DNA of 15,510 bases, taken from the NCBI GenBank assembly GCA_964345925.1, contig CAYFSP010000040.1, positions 1-15,510 of the forward strand, given 5' to 3'. Below the pieces are notes generated by a model. That model saw nothing but the letters and a program-made list of their open reading frames with translations. It had not been told where the DNA came from and searched no databases. A program made the translations under genes and the position numbers. The DNA comes from Miniphocaeibacter sp964345925 (GTDB lineage: Bacteria; Bacillota; Clostridia; Tissierellales; Peptoniphilaceae). Below are positions 1 to 7,222 of this stretch, piece by piece; position 1 is the stretch's first letter; the number at the start of each line of letters is the position of its first letter.

Positions 1-25
1 AAGGCACCTCATATGAGTGCCTTTT
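1..25. terminator. Hairpin at left edge, probable terminator of a gene left of the window
   Basis: AAGGCAC pairs with GTGCCTT around a 9-nt loop; alternatively AAGGCA/TGCCTT with a bulged C and an inner CTC/GAG. On the plus strand the stem is followed by TTTTAATATT, the form of an intrinsic terminator for a plus-strand gene ending left of the window. It could also stop the minus-strand msrAB transcript, but the bases that would hold that U-tract lie outside the window. The centre CTCATATGAG is itself palindromic, so an operator role for the overlapping minus-strand promoter is a possible alternative. Confidence 0.55.
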
Positions 26-26
26 A

Positions 27-55
27 ATATTATCAATTCTATTTGCTTTTGTCAA
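27..55 (-). promoter_or_regulatory. Candidate sigma-A promoter reading out of the window to the left
   Basis: On the minus strand a perfect -35 TTGACA (50-55) is followed after 17 nt by TAATAT (27-32), which matches the -10 consensus at four of six positions. Transcription would start near position 20, inside the hairpin at 1-25. The gene it would serve is not in view. If the left neighbour lies on the plus strand, this would be an antisense promoter or a chance match. Confidence 0.4.
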
Positions 56-73
56 CCTTTTTTTGCTTTTTTC

Positions 74-1015
74 TTACTCTACTATAGGTATGTATTTACC
101 ATATCCTTTTTCTTCCATTTCCGATAAGGGAATGAATTTTAAACTACCTGAGTTTATACAGTAACGAAGTCCACCAGTATTTATTGGACCATCTTCGAAT
201 ACATGTCCTAAATGACTGTCTGAATTTTTACTTCTAACTTCTATTCTCTCTTGTGACAGTTTATTGTCTTTTCTGTATATAATAACCCCTTTTTTTATCG
301 GTTTTGTAAAGGATGGCCATCCACAACCAGCATCGAATTTATCCTTTGAGAGAAAAAGTGGCTCTCCTGTTATTATGTCAACATATATTCCTTTATTAAA
401 TTCATTATTGTATATATTTGTAAATGGTCTTTCTGTATATTCCTCTTTTGTAATTTTGTACTGTTCTTCTGTTAATTTACTCCTCAGCTCTATTTCAGTT
501 GGTACCGTATACTTTTTCTCTACATCTTCTTCATATATATTAAAGTCTATATGACAATAGCCATTGGGGTTTTTTCTTAAATATCTTTGATGGTATTCTT
601 CTGCTCTTACATAATTTTTTATCTTCTCTACTTCTACTACTATTTCATCGTAATATTCTTCCCTTATACTGTTAATATAATTTTCTATTATGACCTTGTC
701 ATCTTCATCTATATAATAAATTCCTGTGCGATACTGTGTGCCAATATCATTTCCCTGTCTATTAAGAATCGTTGGATCTATTATTTTAAAATACTCTTCT
801 AATATCTTTATAAGTCCAACTATATTTTTATCGTATTCTATTTTTACAACTTCACTATGATTTGTTATTCCAACTTTATTGTAGTCGGTTTCTTCTGTAA
901 ATCCATTAGCATAACCTGCTTCTATATTTATTACAGGTATATTTCTTAATACATATTCCTCTACGCCCCAGAAACATCCTCCAGCTAAATATATTATTTT
1001 TCTATTTTCTTTCAT
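74..1015 (-). CDS. msrAB: Bifunctional methionine sulfoxide reductase MsrAB
   Basis: Cytosolic repair enzyme that reduces methionine-S-sulfoxide (MsrA part) and methionine-R-sulfoxide (MsrB part) in oxidised proteins. The MsrA domain (about residues 6-165) shows the catalytic AGGCFWG motif with Cys14 and a late resolving Cys154 (NGYCHID). The MsrB domain (about 176-313) shows CGWPSF (Cys231), HLGHVFEDGP and the catalytic RYCINS (Cys286). These are the only four cysteines, and the two CxxC zinc pairs of some MsrB proteins are absent. The frame is open to a TTG at 1042, but I chose the ATG at 1015: it puts the fold start at the usual place and has an AGG 8 nt upstream, giving 313 residues. It begins 4 nt after the transporter gene upstream, so the two are probably cotranscribed and translationally coupled. 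Confidence 0.95.
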   Translation of the reverse strand: MKENRKIIYLAGGCFWGVEEYVLRNIPVINIEAGYANGFTEETDYNKVGITNHSEVVKIEYDKNIVGLIKILEEYFKIIDPTILNRQGNDIGTQYRTGIYYIDEDDKVIIENYINSIREEYYDEIVVEVEKIKNYVRAEEYHQRYLRKNPNGYCHIDFNIYEEDVEKKYTVPTEIELRSKLTEEQYKITKEEYTERPFTNIYNNEFNKGIYVDIITGEPLFLSKDKFDAGCGWPSFTKPIKKGVIIYRKDNKLSQERIEVRSKNSDSHLGHVFEDGPINTGGLRYCINSGSLKFIPLSEMEEKGYGKYIPIVE

Positions 1016-1019
1016 TATT

Positions 1020-1469
1020 TTACCTAATAAACTTTCTTCCAAATATTCTTGTCCTATTTATAGATTTAGAGAACATACTGGCCATAACTATTCCAAGCGC
1101 TATAGCTGTTGCAGATATAAAAGCAACTCCTGCTTTTTCTGAAGCCAACGCCATATCTCCTACTGCAATTCCCTGCATTGTTTTAAATAATGCCAATCCT
1201 GGAACTAACGGTATTAACGCAGGTATTAAACAAACCGTCGCTGGGTGTTTATAAATCCTTGCAAAGATTTCAGAACCTAATCCAACTATAAAGGCACTAA
1301 CTGCTAAAGCTAAAAAATTTATCTCAAAGTATTCTACTAAAATATAATGACTGAAAACCCCTAATGTACCTAGTATAAAATTTCCAAAAGCAACTTTTTT
1401 TGGACAATTGTAGAATAGACCAAAACACAAGCTTGATATACCACATGTTATAGATTTAAATAATATCAT
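1020..1469 (-). CDS. ThrE-type threonine/serine exporter, C-terminal half (ThrE_2 family)
   Basis: Small integral membrane protein (149 residues) with four hydrophobic segments. It carries the family hallmark IPLVPGLALFKTMQGIAVGD, in which PGL sits in a re-entrant or helix-breaking position. It matches the C-terminal half of Corynebacterium ThrE; in many Firmicutes the exporter is split into two genes, which presumably form one complex. The frame extends to a TTG at 1481, but that TTG lies inside the ribosome-binding site GAGGTGG for the ATG at 1469 (6-nt spacing), so the ATG is the better start. The gene follows the N-terminal half by 8 nt and precedes msrAB by 4 nt. The substrate (threonine, serine or another small metabolite) is inferred from the family only. 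Confidence 0.88.
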   Translation of the reverse strand: MILFKSITCGISSLCFGLFYNCPKKVAFGNFILGTLGVFSHYILVEYFEINFLALAVSAFIVGLGSEIFARIYKHPATVCLIPALIPLVPGLALFKTMQGIAVGDMALASEKAGVAFISATAIALGIVMASMFSKSINRTRIFGRKFIR

Positions 1470-1477
1470 CTTCCACC

Positions 1478-2257
1478 TCAATAATACATAAATAATACAG
1501 CACTTACACCAACTGCCATTCCTGCTGCAACCAATATGGATTGTGCTAAACCATGCACTCCTGACATTATATCACCACTTATAAAATCCCTAATTGAATT
1601 ATTAAAGGATATTCCAGGAAATAGTGGAATCATTGCACCTGTTATGACTATATCAATATTTGTTCCTATTTTTAATTTCATTCCAATAACAGCAACAGCT
1701 GCTGCCATAAATGCTCCTGCCATATTATTGAAAAAGGATGAATAGCTTACTTTAGCAATTAACTTAAGACCTAGTAACGCTGAAAAACCTGCAAAAATCG
1801 CGACAATAAAATCAAATATATTTCCACCAAAGTGAAAAATCAACATAGCTGATCCTAATGTTCCGAAAATCAAGTAATCTCTTGTACTTTGGTATCTTCC
1901 ATATCCTATGTCCTTAACTATTTTATAGCCTTCTTTTAGATTATATTCTCCTTCTACAAATTTTCTTGAAAAATTATTTATTTCAGTGACTTTGCTCAAG
2001 TCAAAAGTATATTTACTAATTCTACGCATAATCAATATATCTTCATCTTCATAGTTAAAAGAAACCATTATTAAATTGTATGTAGCATAAATATTTACAT
2101 TTCGAATTTCATTATAAATACTACACATCCTTAAAGCAGTATCTTCAACTCTATATATTTCAGCACCATTTTCCACAAGTACTTGTGCTACATTTCCAAC
2201 CAATACCGCTAGTGATTTAGCCTCTTTATAATCTTTAATTTCTAATTTATTATTCAT
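1478..2257 (-). CDS. ThrE-type threonine/serine exporter, N-terminal half (ThrP/DUF1212 family)
   Basis: The protein has a soluble N-terminal region of about 110 residues followed by about five membrane helices. The signature GAEIYRVEDT lies near residue 35, and the later PLFPGISFNNSIRDFISGD is the counterpart of the PxxPG motif in its partner. It pairs with the downstream ThrE_2 gene as the other half of a split exporter. The frame runs up to a TTG at 2278, but that codon overlaps the promoter: an extended -10 (TGGTATAAT) occupies 2264-2272. The ATG at 2257 is therefore chosen (259 residues), and it has no Shine-Dalgarno sequence. The first gene of an exporter-msrAB unit; substrate by family inference only. 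Confidence 0.87.
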   Translation of the reverse strand: MNNKLEIKDYKEAKSLAVLVGNVAQVLVENGAEIYRVEDTALRMCSIYNEIRNVNIYATYNLIMVSFNYEDEDILIMRRISKYTFDLSKVTEINNFSRKFVEGEYNLKEGYKIVKDIGYGRYQSTRDYLIFGTLGSAMLIFHFGGNIFDFIVAIFAGFSALLGLKLIAKVSYSSFFNNMAGAFMAAAVAVIGMKLKIGTNIDIVITGAMIPLFPGISFNNSIRDFISGDIMSGVHGLAQSILVAAGMAVGVSAVLFMYY

Positions 2258-2263
2258 AGTTGA

Positions 2264-2272
2264 ATTATACCA
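2264..2272 (-). promoter_or_regulatory. Extended -10 promoter of the exporter-msrAB unit, likely giving a leaderless mRNA
   Basis: The minus strand reads TGG-TATAAT, a full TGn extended -10 element with a consensus -10 (2264-2269). No good -35 is seen 16-18 nt upstream, as expected for extended -10 promoters. The usual start 7 nt below the -10 falls at about 2257, the A of the ATG. Only TCAACT separates the -10 from the start codon, so there is no room for a ribosome-binding site. Confidence 0.65.
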
Positions 2273-2278
2273 TAGCAA

Positions 2279-2304
2279 AATAAAAAAAGGCTGTTACTAC
2301 CTTT
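2279..2304 (-). terminator. Short terminator after the FMN-binding lipoprotein
   Basis: On the minus strand AAAGG and CCTTT form a 5-bp stem around TAGTAACAG, followed directly by a run of T (CCTTTTTTTATTTT). The left arm begins inside the TAA stop codon. The stem is short, so read-through into the exporter genes is likely. Confidence 0.5.
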
Positions 2305-2638
2305 ATTTAGATTGCTCAATCGCCTTTTCTATTGCTTCTAATATAGCATTACTAGTTTCTGTAGCTCCAGAAACAGTATCTACTTTTATATTATTTTTTG
2401 AAATTATATCATTTTTTAATTTATCGAAGGAAGCATCTACAAAAACTCTGTTTTCTGTAAAATCTATTAATTCTATTTCTGATATATTTCCTTCTGAGTC
2501 AATGGTCACTGAAACTCTAACATTACCATTTCTACCATTTCCTATTCCTTCATATGTACCAGCTCTCTTAGTCTTACTACAGGAACTAAGCATTAATAAA
2601 GCCATAATTATTATAATTGTAAATATTCGTTTTTTCAT
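2303..2638 (-). CDS. FMN-binding domain lipoprotein
   Basis: Small (111 residues) exported lipoprotein. Residues 1-20 form a signal peptide (MKKR, a hydrophobic run, lipobox LSSC) with Cys20 as the lipidated residue. The rest is a single FMN_bind domain, as in RnfG/NqrC and the Listeria flavoprotein PplA, ending in DTVSGATETSNAI. In this family the Thr of SGAT (Thr93) carries FMN in phosphoester linkage, attached by ApbE; no ApbE gene is in the window. The likely role is electron transfer on the outer face of the membrane, possibly in flavin-based extracellular electron transfer, but partner and acceptor are unknown. The ATG at 2638 has GAGG 8 nt upstream. It has its own consensus promoter and is divergent from the aminopeptidase gene. 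Confidence 0.88.
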   Translation of the reverse strand: MKKRIFTIIIIMALLMLSSCSKTKRAGTYEGIGNGRNGNVRVSVTIDSEGNISEIELIDFTENRVFVDASFDKLKNDIISKNNIKVDTVSGATETSNAILEAIEKAIEQSK

Positions 2639-2657
2639 TTTAATTACCTCGCTGTTT

Positions 2658-2686
2658 ATAATATCAATTTATTATTTAAGTGTCAA
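2658..2686 (-). promoter_or_regulatory. Consensus sigma-A promoter of the FMN-binding lipoprotein
   Basis: The minus strand shows TTGACA (2681-2686), a 17-nt spacer, and TATTAT (2658-2663). The start would be near 2651, leaving a leader of about 13 nt that contains the GAGG ribosome-binding site. On the other strand the same interval must also hold the promoter of the aminopeptidase gene. A plausible -10 there is TATATT at 2704-2709, but no good -35 is seen. Confidence 0.75.
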
Positions 2687-2727
2687 TTTATATAGCAATA
2701 GGGTATATTATTATTGGAGGTGTTTTA

Positions 2728-4164
2728 ATGAAATTTAAAATTAATGACAATATTAAAGATGCTTTGGACATTTTTATTATTGATAATAACTATGATGTTG
2801 AGAAAATTAATCCAAATTTAAAAAAGGTATTAGAAGGAACTAATTATTTTAAACAAGGTAGCTTTAAAATATTCTTCTATGTAAATGAAAATGAAAAAAT
2901 ATATTTAGTTAATTTAGGTGATACAAAGGAACTTTCTGTTAACGACTTAAGAAAGCTAGGTTTTGAAATTGCTAATGATTTAAATAGTAAAAATTACGGT
3001 ACTGTAAATATTAATTATTCAGATATTAAGTATTTTGAAAGCAATGTTTTAATTCCGGCTATTGTTGAAGGATTTTTACAATCCCAATATACTTTTGATA
3101 CTTACAAAACGGAAAAAGCAGAAAAAACTAATTTTGAATTAAATATTAACTTACCTAATAATATGTCTTTATCTGATAATGTTTTAAAGGAAATAGAAAA
3201 TATTGTAGAAGGTATAAATATAACTAGAGAGCTTGTAAATACACCTTCTATAGATCTATATCCTGAAACATTAGCTAATAAAGCAGTTGAATTACTTGAA
3301 CCATTAGGTGTTAAGGTAACTGTCTTAGGTAGAAAAGAAATAGAAGAACTTGATATGAAAGCATTTTTAGCTGTTTCTGAAGGGTCAAGTAAGGAACCAC
3401 GTTTTATAAGGATTGAATATACGCCAATTGAAGATGATTCAGAAACTATCGCCCTTGTTGGAAAAGGACTAACTTACGATTCTGGTGGTTATGCTATAAA
3501 ACCAGCTGAGGGAATGGTAACAATGAATGGAGATATGGCCGGTTCAGCTACAGTTATTGGAACTATTTATTCATTGGCTAAAAATAATGTTCAAAGAAAT
3601 GTTGTTGGTGTAATTGCTGCTTGTGAAAACATGATTTCTGGCGGCGCTTATAAGAATGGAGATATAGTAGGCTCTATGAAAGGCACTACTATTGAAGTTA
3701 TAAATACAGATGCTGAAGGAAGAATTACTTTGGCTGATTCCCTTTACTATGCTGCTACTAAGACAAATGCTAACACTATTGTTGATCTTGCCACTTTAAC
3801 TGGTGCATGTCTTGTTGCTTTAGGAGAAATTACTACGGGAATAGTTACAAATGATGATAAACTATACAAGAAAATTGAGTTAGCATCTGAAAAAGCTGGT
3901 GAATATGTTTGGAAATTTCCTTCGTTTAAAGAAACTAGAGATATGTTAAAGAGCAAGGTTGCCGATTTGAAAAACTCTACTGGAAGATTCGGTGGAGCAA
4001 TTACAGCCGGTTTGTTCTTAGAGGAATTCGTTGAAGGAAAGACTTGGGCTCATATGGATATTGCTGGCCCTGCACATACAACTACACCTTATAGTTATAT
4101 ACCTTATGGTGCTACAGGAATACCAGTAAAAACTCTATACTATTTTGTAAAGGATTTTAAATAG
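2728..4164 (+). CDS. pepA: Leucyl aminopeptidase, M17 family (cytosol aminopeptidase)
   Basis: Dizinc/dimanganese exopeptidase that removes N-terminal residues from peptides in the cytosol; family members are usually hexamers. The N-terminal domain (about 1-150) is divergent. The catalytic domain is intact: VGKG (Lys246), TYDSGG (Asp251), IKPA (Lys258), NGDMAG (Asp269) and NTDAEGR (Asp328, Glu330, Arg332) supply the expected metal ligands and the catalytic Lys/Arg. The frame is open from an ATG at 2680, but the ATG at 2728 has GGAGG 7 nt upstream and gives 478 residues, normal for the family. It is a single-gene unit, divergent from the lipoprotein gene and followed by a strong terminator. 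Confidence 0.93.
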   Translation: MKFKINDNIKDALDIFIIDNNYDVEKINPNLKKVLEGTNYFKQGSFKIFFYVNENEKIYLVNLGDTKELSVNDLRKLGFEIANDLNSKNYGTVNINYSDIKYFESNVLIPAIVEGFLQSQYTFDTYKTEKAEKTNFELNINLPNNMSLSDNVLKEIENIVEGINITRELVNTPSIDLYPETLANKAVELLEPLGVKVTVLGRKEIEELDMKAFLAVSEGSSKEPRFIRIEYTPIEDDSETIALVGKGLTYDSGGYAIKPAEGMVTMNGDMAGSATVIGTIYSLAKNNVQRNVVGVIAACENMISGGAYKNGDIVGSMKGTTIEVINTDAEGRITLADSLYYAATKTNANTIVDLATLTGACLVALGEITTGIVTNDDKLYKKIELASEKAGEYVWKFPSFKETRDMLKSKVADLKNSTGRFGGAITAGLFLEEFVEGKTWAHMDIAGPAHTTTPYSYIPYGATGIPVKTLYYFVKDFK

Positions 4165-4165
4165 T

Positions 4166-4198
4166 AAAAAACTCTTAGCTTTTGCTAAGAGTTTTTTT
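4166..4198. terminator. Strong bidirectional terminator between pepA and the xanthine dehydrogenase gene
   Basis: A perfect 14-bp stem (4166-4179 with 4184-4197, core ACTCTTAGC/GCTAAGAGT) closes a TTTT loop. A run of A flanks it on the left and a run of T on the right, so it works in both directions. It lies 1 nt after the pepA stop and 8 nt beyond the stop of the convergent gene. Confidence 0.92.
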
Positions 4199-4205
4199 AT
4201 TGAAA

Positions 4206-6800
4206 CTATTTTTTAACCACTTTTTTCTTTTTAGTATAAGCCGTATCATCCATAGGAAGTTTGGTTCTCAGTACATTATCCATTGCATAATAAGCTCCTT
4301 GTACTGCTGGCGCTGTAGGTATTGTAGCTATTTCACCTACTCCTTTTGAACCATAAGCAAATGGTAACAACTCATCCTTTTCTACATATATAGCCTCTAT
4401 ATGTGGAATATCAGTAGCTCTCATTAATCCTAATGTTCCAAATTTAACCTTTGGAACACAATTTTCAAGTGGGAAGTCCTCTGTTAATGCATATCCTAAT
4501 CCCATTAACACTCCACCTTCAATTTGTCCTTGAATTGCTATAGGATTAACTACTTTACCTGAATCATGTGCTGCATGAACTTCTTTAACTTTTCCATCAT
4601 CATCTAAAATTACAACATGTGTAGCAAAACCATAAGCAACATGACTTACTGGATTAGGTTTATCAGATCCTAATTTATCCGTTGGTTCAAAGAACTCTGC
4701 ATAATATTCTTTTCCTTGAAGCTTGCTTAAATCACCTGAAGCTGCATCTAGGTCCTTCTTTAAGTCAACTGCTGCCATTCTAACAGCTTCACCTGTTATT
4801 AGAGTTTGACGTGATCCTGATGTGGTTCCTGAATCTGGTGCTATTTCTGAACTACATCCCATATATTTTAAATTTTCTAATTTTAAATCCAATGTTTCTG
4901 AAAGCATTTGTAAGAATACAGTAAAACAACCCTGTCCTATATCTGAAGCTGCTGTATATAATTCAACTATTCCATTATTTACTTCAAGTCTAGCTCTACC
5001 TTTATCTGGAAGACCAACACCAACTCCTGAGTTCTTCATTGCACATGCAATTCCTGCACGTCCTGGATTACTTTCATAAACGTCTTTCACAGCTTCCAAT
5101 GTTTCTTTTAATGCTGTAGATACATCAGCGATTTGTCCATTTGGTAATGGCTTTCCTGGTTCTATAGCGTTTCTATATCTTATTTCCCATGGAGATATTC
5201 CAACTTTTTCAGCAAGTAAGTTTATATTTGATTCCAATGCAAACTCACTTTGACAAACTCCGAAACCACGGAATGCTCCTGCAGGTGGATTGTTTGTATA
5301 ATATCCATATCCTCTAATATCAGTATTTTGATATGTGTAAGGTCCTACTGAATGTGTACAAGCTCTTTCAAGAACTGGTCCACAAAGTGAAGCATATGCT
5401 CCTGTATCAAAGTAAATATCACAATCCAATGCTGTAAATATACCATTTTCGTCACAACCAAGTGTAAATGTTCCCTCCATTGCATGTCTCTTTGGATGGA
5501 AGTTAAGGGATTCTTGTCTAGTTAATTTAACCTTTACAGTCTTTTGTAATTTATTTGCAGCTAAACAAGCAAGGTGTTGTACGGAAACATCCTCTTTACC
5601 ACCAAATCCACCACCGACTAACTTATTTTCTACAACAATTTTCTCCTCATCCCAACCAAACATTATAGCAATTTCTTTTCTCGTATCATAAACTCCTTGG
5701 TCAGAAGTATATACTTTAACACCATCTTTATAAGGGAAAGCTATTGCACATTCCGGCTCTAAAAACGCATGTTCTGTAAATGGAGTACTGTATGATTGTG
5801 TAACCGTATATTTAGATTCTGCTAAAGCTTTCTTAGCATCTCCTCTAGTAACATGTCTTTGTTGACATAGATTTCCATTAGAATGTACCTTTGGAGCATC
5901 TTCTGCCATAGCTTCTTTAATACTTCTTACAGGTTCTAACTCTTCATAAGTAATTTTTACCATAGCTTTAGCTTTATTAAGTATTTCTTCTGTTTCAGCT
6001 ACAACTAAACAAATAGCATCTCCTAAGGATCTTGTAATATCTCCCTTAGCAATGAAAACATCCCAATCCTGTTGAATATGTCCAACTTTATTGTTAGGAA
6101 CATCTTCAGCAGTAAGTATATCTACTACACCAGGTAATGCTAAAGCCTTTGAAAGATCAATATCCACTACTTTAGCTCTCGGGAATTTTGAACGTACAGC
6201 TGAAGCATAAGTCATTCCTTCTATTACAACATCATCACAATATTCTCCTGTACCTAATACTTTTTCTCTTACATCAACTCTAAAAGCTCCGTCACCAACT
6301 CCATAAACATCGCCCTTTTCAAGTTCTTTATTTATTTTTTCATCACCACGAAGTATTGCCGCTGCCAATTCTATACCTTCAATAATCTTCTTATAACCAG
6401 TACAACGACAAATATTTCCTCTTATTGCCTTTTTTATTTCCTCTTCTGTAGGATTAGGATTTTGATCGATTAAAGCCTTACCTGCTACCACCATTCCCGG
6501 AATACAGAAACCACATTGTACTGAACCTTTAACTCCAAACGCATATACAAATGCTTCTCTTTCTTGTTCTGACATTCCTTCTACTGTAATAATTTCTTTT
6601 CCTGCTGCTCTACTTGTTTTTAATACACAAGCACGCATTGCCTTTCCATCAACTATTATTGTACAAGTACCACATGCACCTTCGCTACAACCATCTTTAA
6701 CCGAGAATAGTCCTAGTTCATTTCTTAAATATGTAAGTAATGAAATATCTTCTGCAGTTTCATATGTTTTACCATTAATGCTTAATATGTATTTTTCCAT
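4206..6800 (-). CDS. Xanthine dehydrogenase-family molybdenum hydroxylase, selenium-dependent type (fused 2Fe-2S and molybdopterin subunits)
   Basis: An 864-residue single-chain molybdenum hydroxylase. Residues 1-80 form a plant-type [2Fe-2S] domain (CSEGACGTC with Cys38/43/46, then Cys58). Residues 81-150 form the second [2Fe-2S] domain (QCGFC with Cys96/99, CRC with Cys131/133). The remainder is the molybdopterin domain, with GGGFGGKE (396-403), PPAGAFRGFG (505-514) and the catalytic Glu of KGVGE (about Glu823). There is no FAD domain. From overall resemblance I assign it to the Se_dep_XDH family, found in purine-using anaerobes and thought to carry a labile selenium on the molybdenum centre; aldehyde oxidoreductase (Mop type) is the alternative. 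The likely reaction is hypoxanthine/xanthine hydroxylation. The start ATG has AAGGGG 6 nt upstream. It stands alone, with no FAD subunit, XdhC or cofactor genes nearby. The C-terminus has a lysine-rich tail. Confidence 0.86.
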   Translation of the reverse strand: MEKYILSINGKTYETAEDISLLTYLRNELGLFSVKDGCSEGACGTCTIIVDGKAMRACVLKTSRAAGKEIITVEGMSEQEREAFVYAFGVKGSVQCGFCIPGMVVAGKALIDQNPNPTEEEIKKAIRGNICRCTGYKKIIEGIELAAAILRGDEKINKELEKGDVYGVGDGAFRVDVREKVLGTGEYCDDVVIEGMTYASAVRSKFPRAKVVDIDLSKALALPGVVDILTAEDVPNNKVGHIQQDWDVFIAKGDITRSLGDAICLVVAETEEILNKAKAMVKITYEELEPVRSIKEAMAEDAPKVHSNGNLCQQRHVTRGDAKKALAESKYTVTQSYSTPFTEHAFLEPECAIAFPYKDGVKVYTSDQGVYDTRKEIAIMFGWDEEKIVVENKLVGGGFGGKEDVSVQHLACLAANKLQKTVKVKLTRQESLNFHPKRHAMEGTFTLGCDENGIFTALDCDIYFDTGAYASLCGPVLERACTHSVGPYTYQNTDIRGYGYYTNNPPAGAFRGFGVCQSEFALESNINLLAEKVGISPWEIRYRNAIEPGKPLPNGQIADVSTALKETLEAVKDVYESNPGRAGIACAMKNSGVGVGLPDKGRARLEVNNGIVELYTAASDIGQGCFTVFLQMLSETLDLKLENLKYMGCSSEIAPDSGTTSGSRQTLITGEAVRMAAVDLKKDLDAASGDLSKLQGKEYYAEFFEPTDKLGSDKPNPVSHVAYGFATHVVILDDDGKVKEVHAAHDSGKVVNPIAIQGQIEGGVLMGLGYALTEDFPLENCVPKVKFGTLGLMRATDIPHIEAIYVEKDELLPFAYGSKGVGEIATIPTAPAVQGAYYAMDNVLRTKLPMDDTAYTKKKKVVKK

Positions 6801-7185
6801 TTTATACCCCTTAATAATTTTCTTATTTATTCACTATTGTTAACTTTTTAACTTTTTAAGTATAAAAACAAACTATGTAACTAAGTAAATAAAATAAGTA
6901 TATTTTTTATATTTTCCAATTACCCCTTTATCTTTATAAAAATATATCGTATAATAGTAGTAACTATCTTTCCCAATATAGATATAGTTTAGCAATAAAT
7001 CTCATATATTGCAATAGAAAGAAAAACCTTTGCCTATTTTATTGTAGTATTTAATAATAATTTTATATTCCAAAGTATTGCTATTATACACTCTTATACT
7101 GTATTTAATTTAGAATTCTAAATTAAATCTATGAATCCAATTTCCTATAATAATGGGTTATATTTTAATAAATTGATAAAACAAA
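6801..7185. other. AT-rich gap upstream of the xanthine dehydrogenase gene, probable regulatory region
   Basis: No protein gene or recognisable riboswitch is seen in this stretch. It must hold the promoter of the minus-strand dehydrogenase gene. Candidate -10 elements are TATACT at 6859-6864 (leader about 52 nt) and TATAAT at 7083-7088 (leader about 275 nt); neither has a good -35. Other structure: a perfect 26-bp palindrome at 7103-7128, an inverted repeat GCAATA/TATTGC at 6992-7012, and a tandem TAACTTTT repeat at 6840-6857. Confidence 0.5.
7103..7128. repeat. Perfect 26-bp palindrome, candidate operator
   Basis: Each half-site reads ATTTAATTTAGAA, and the two meet without a spacer at GAATTC. 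It is perfect over 26 bp. It has almost no G/C and no U-tract, so it does not look like a terminator. It lies 14 nt upstream of a consensus TATAAT on the minus strand (7083-7088), where it would overlap the -35 region of that promoter. That is a typical position for a dimeric repressor site. Confidence 0.5.
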
Positions 7186-7213
7186 AAAACAAGATGAGTA
7201 TTCATCTTGTTTT
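7186..7213 (-). terminator. Terminator of the glycan operon
   Basis: A 12-bp stem (AAAACAAGATGA with TCATCTTGTTTT read on the plus strand) closes a 4-nt GTAT loop. On the minus strand it is followed by a long T-rich run. It starts 10 nt after the last gene of the operon and ends the seven-gene transcript. Confidence 0.88.
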
Positions 7214-7222
7214 AATATTTAT

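Noticed and set aside
264..802. Open frames on the plus strand inside msrAB
   Set aside because: They lie opposite a gene with full MsrA and MsrB motifs, and their translations are low-complexity (F/I/Y-rich), as expected from the antisense of AT-rich coding DNA.
3747..3956. 69-codon minus-strand frame inside pepA
   Set aside because: It is antisense to the NTDAEGR active-site region of the aminopeptidase and has no support of its own.
4822..5079. 85-codon open frame on the plus strand inside the dehydrogenase gene
   Set aside because: It has no ribosome-binding site and no recognisable motifs, and the opposite strand is well-conserved molybdopterin-domain sequence.
6801..7102. Purine riboswitch or other known riboswitch upstream of the xanthine dehydrogenase gene
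   Set aside because: I looked for the conserved purine-aptamer core and for GC-containing paired stems and found neither; the stretch is too AT-rich and unstructured.
7103..7128. Palindrome as an intrinsic terminator
   Set aside because: The stem is almost pure A/T and has no T-tract, and a much better terminator for the operon lies at 7186-7213.
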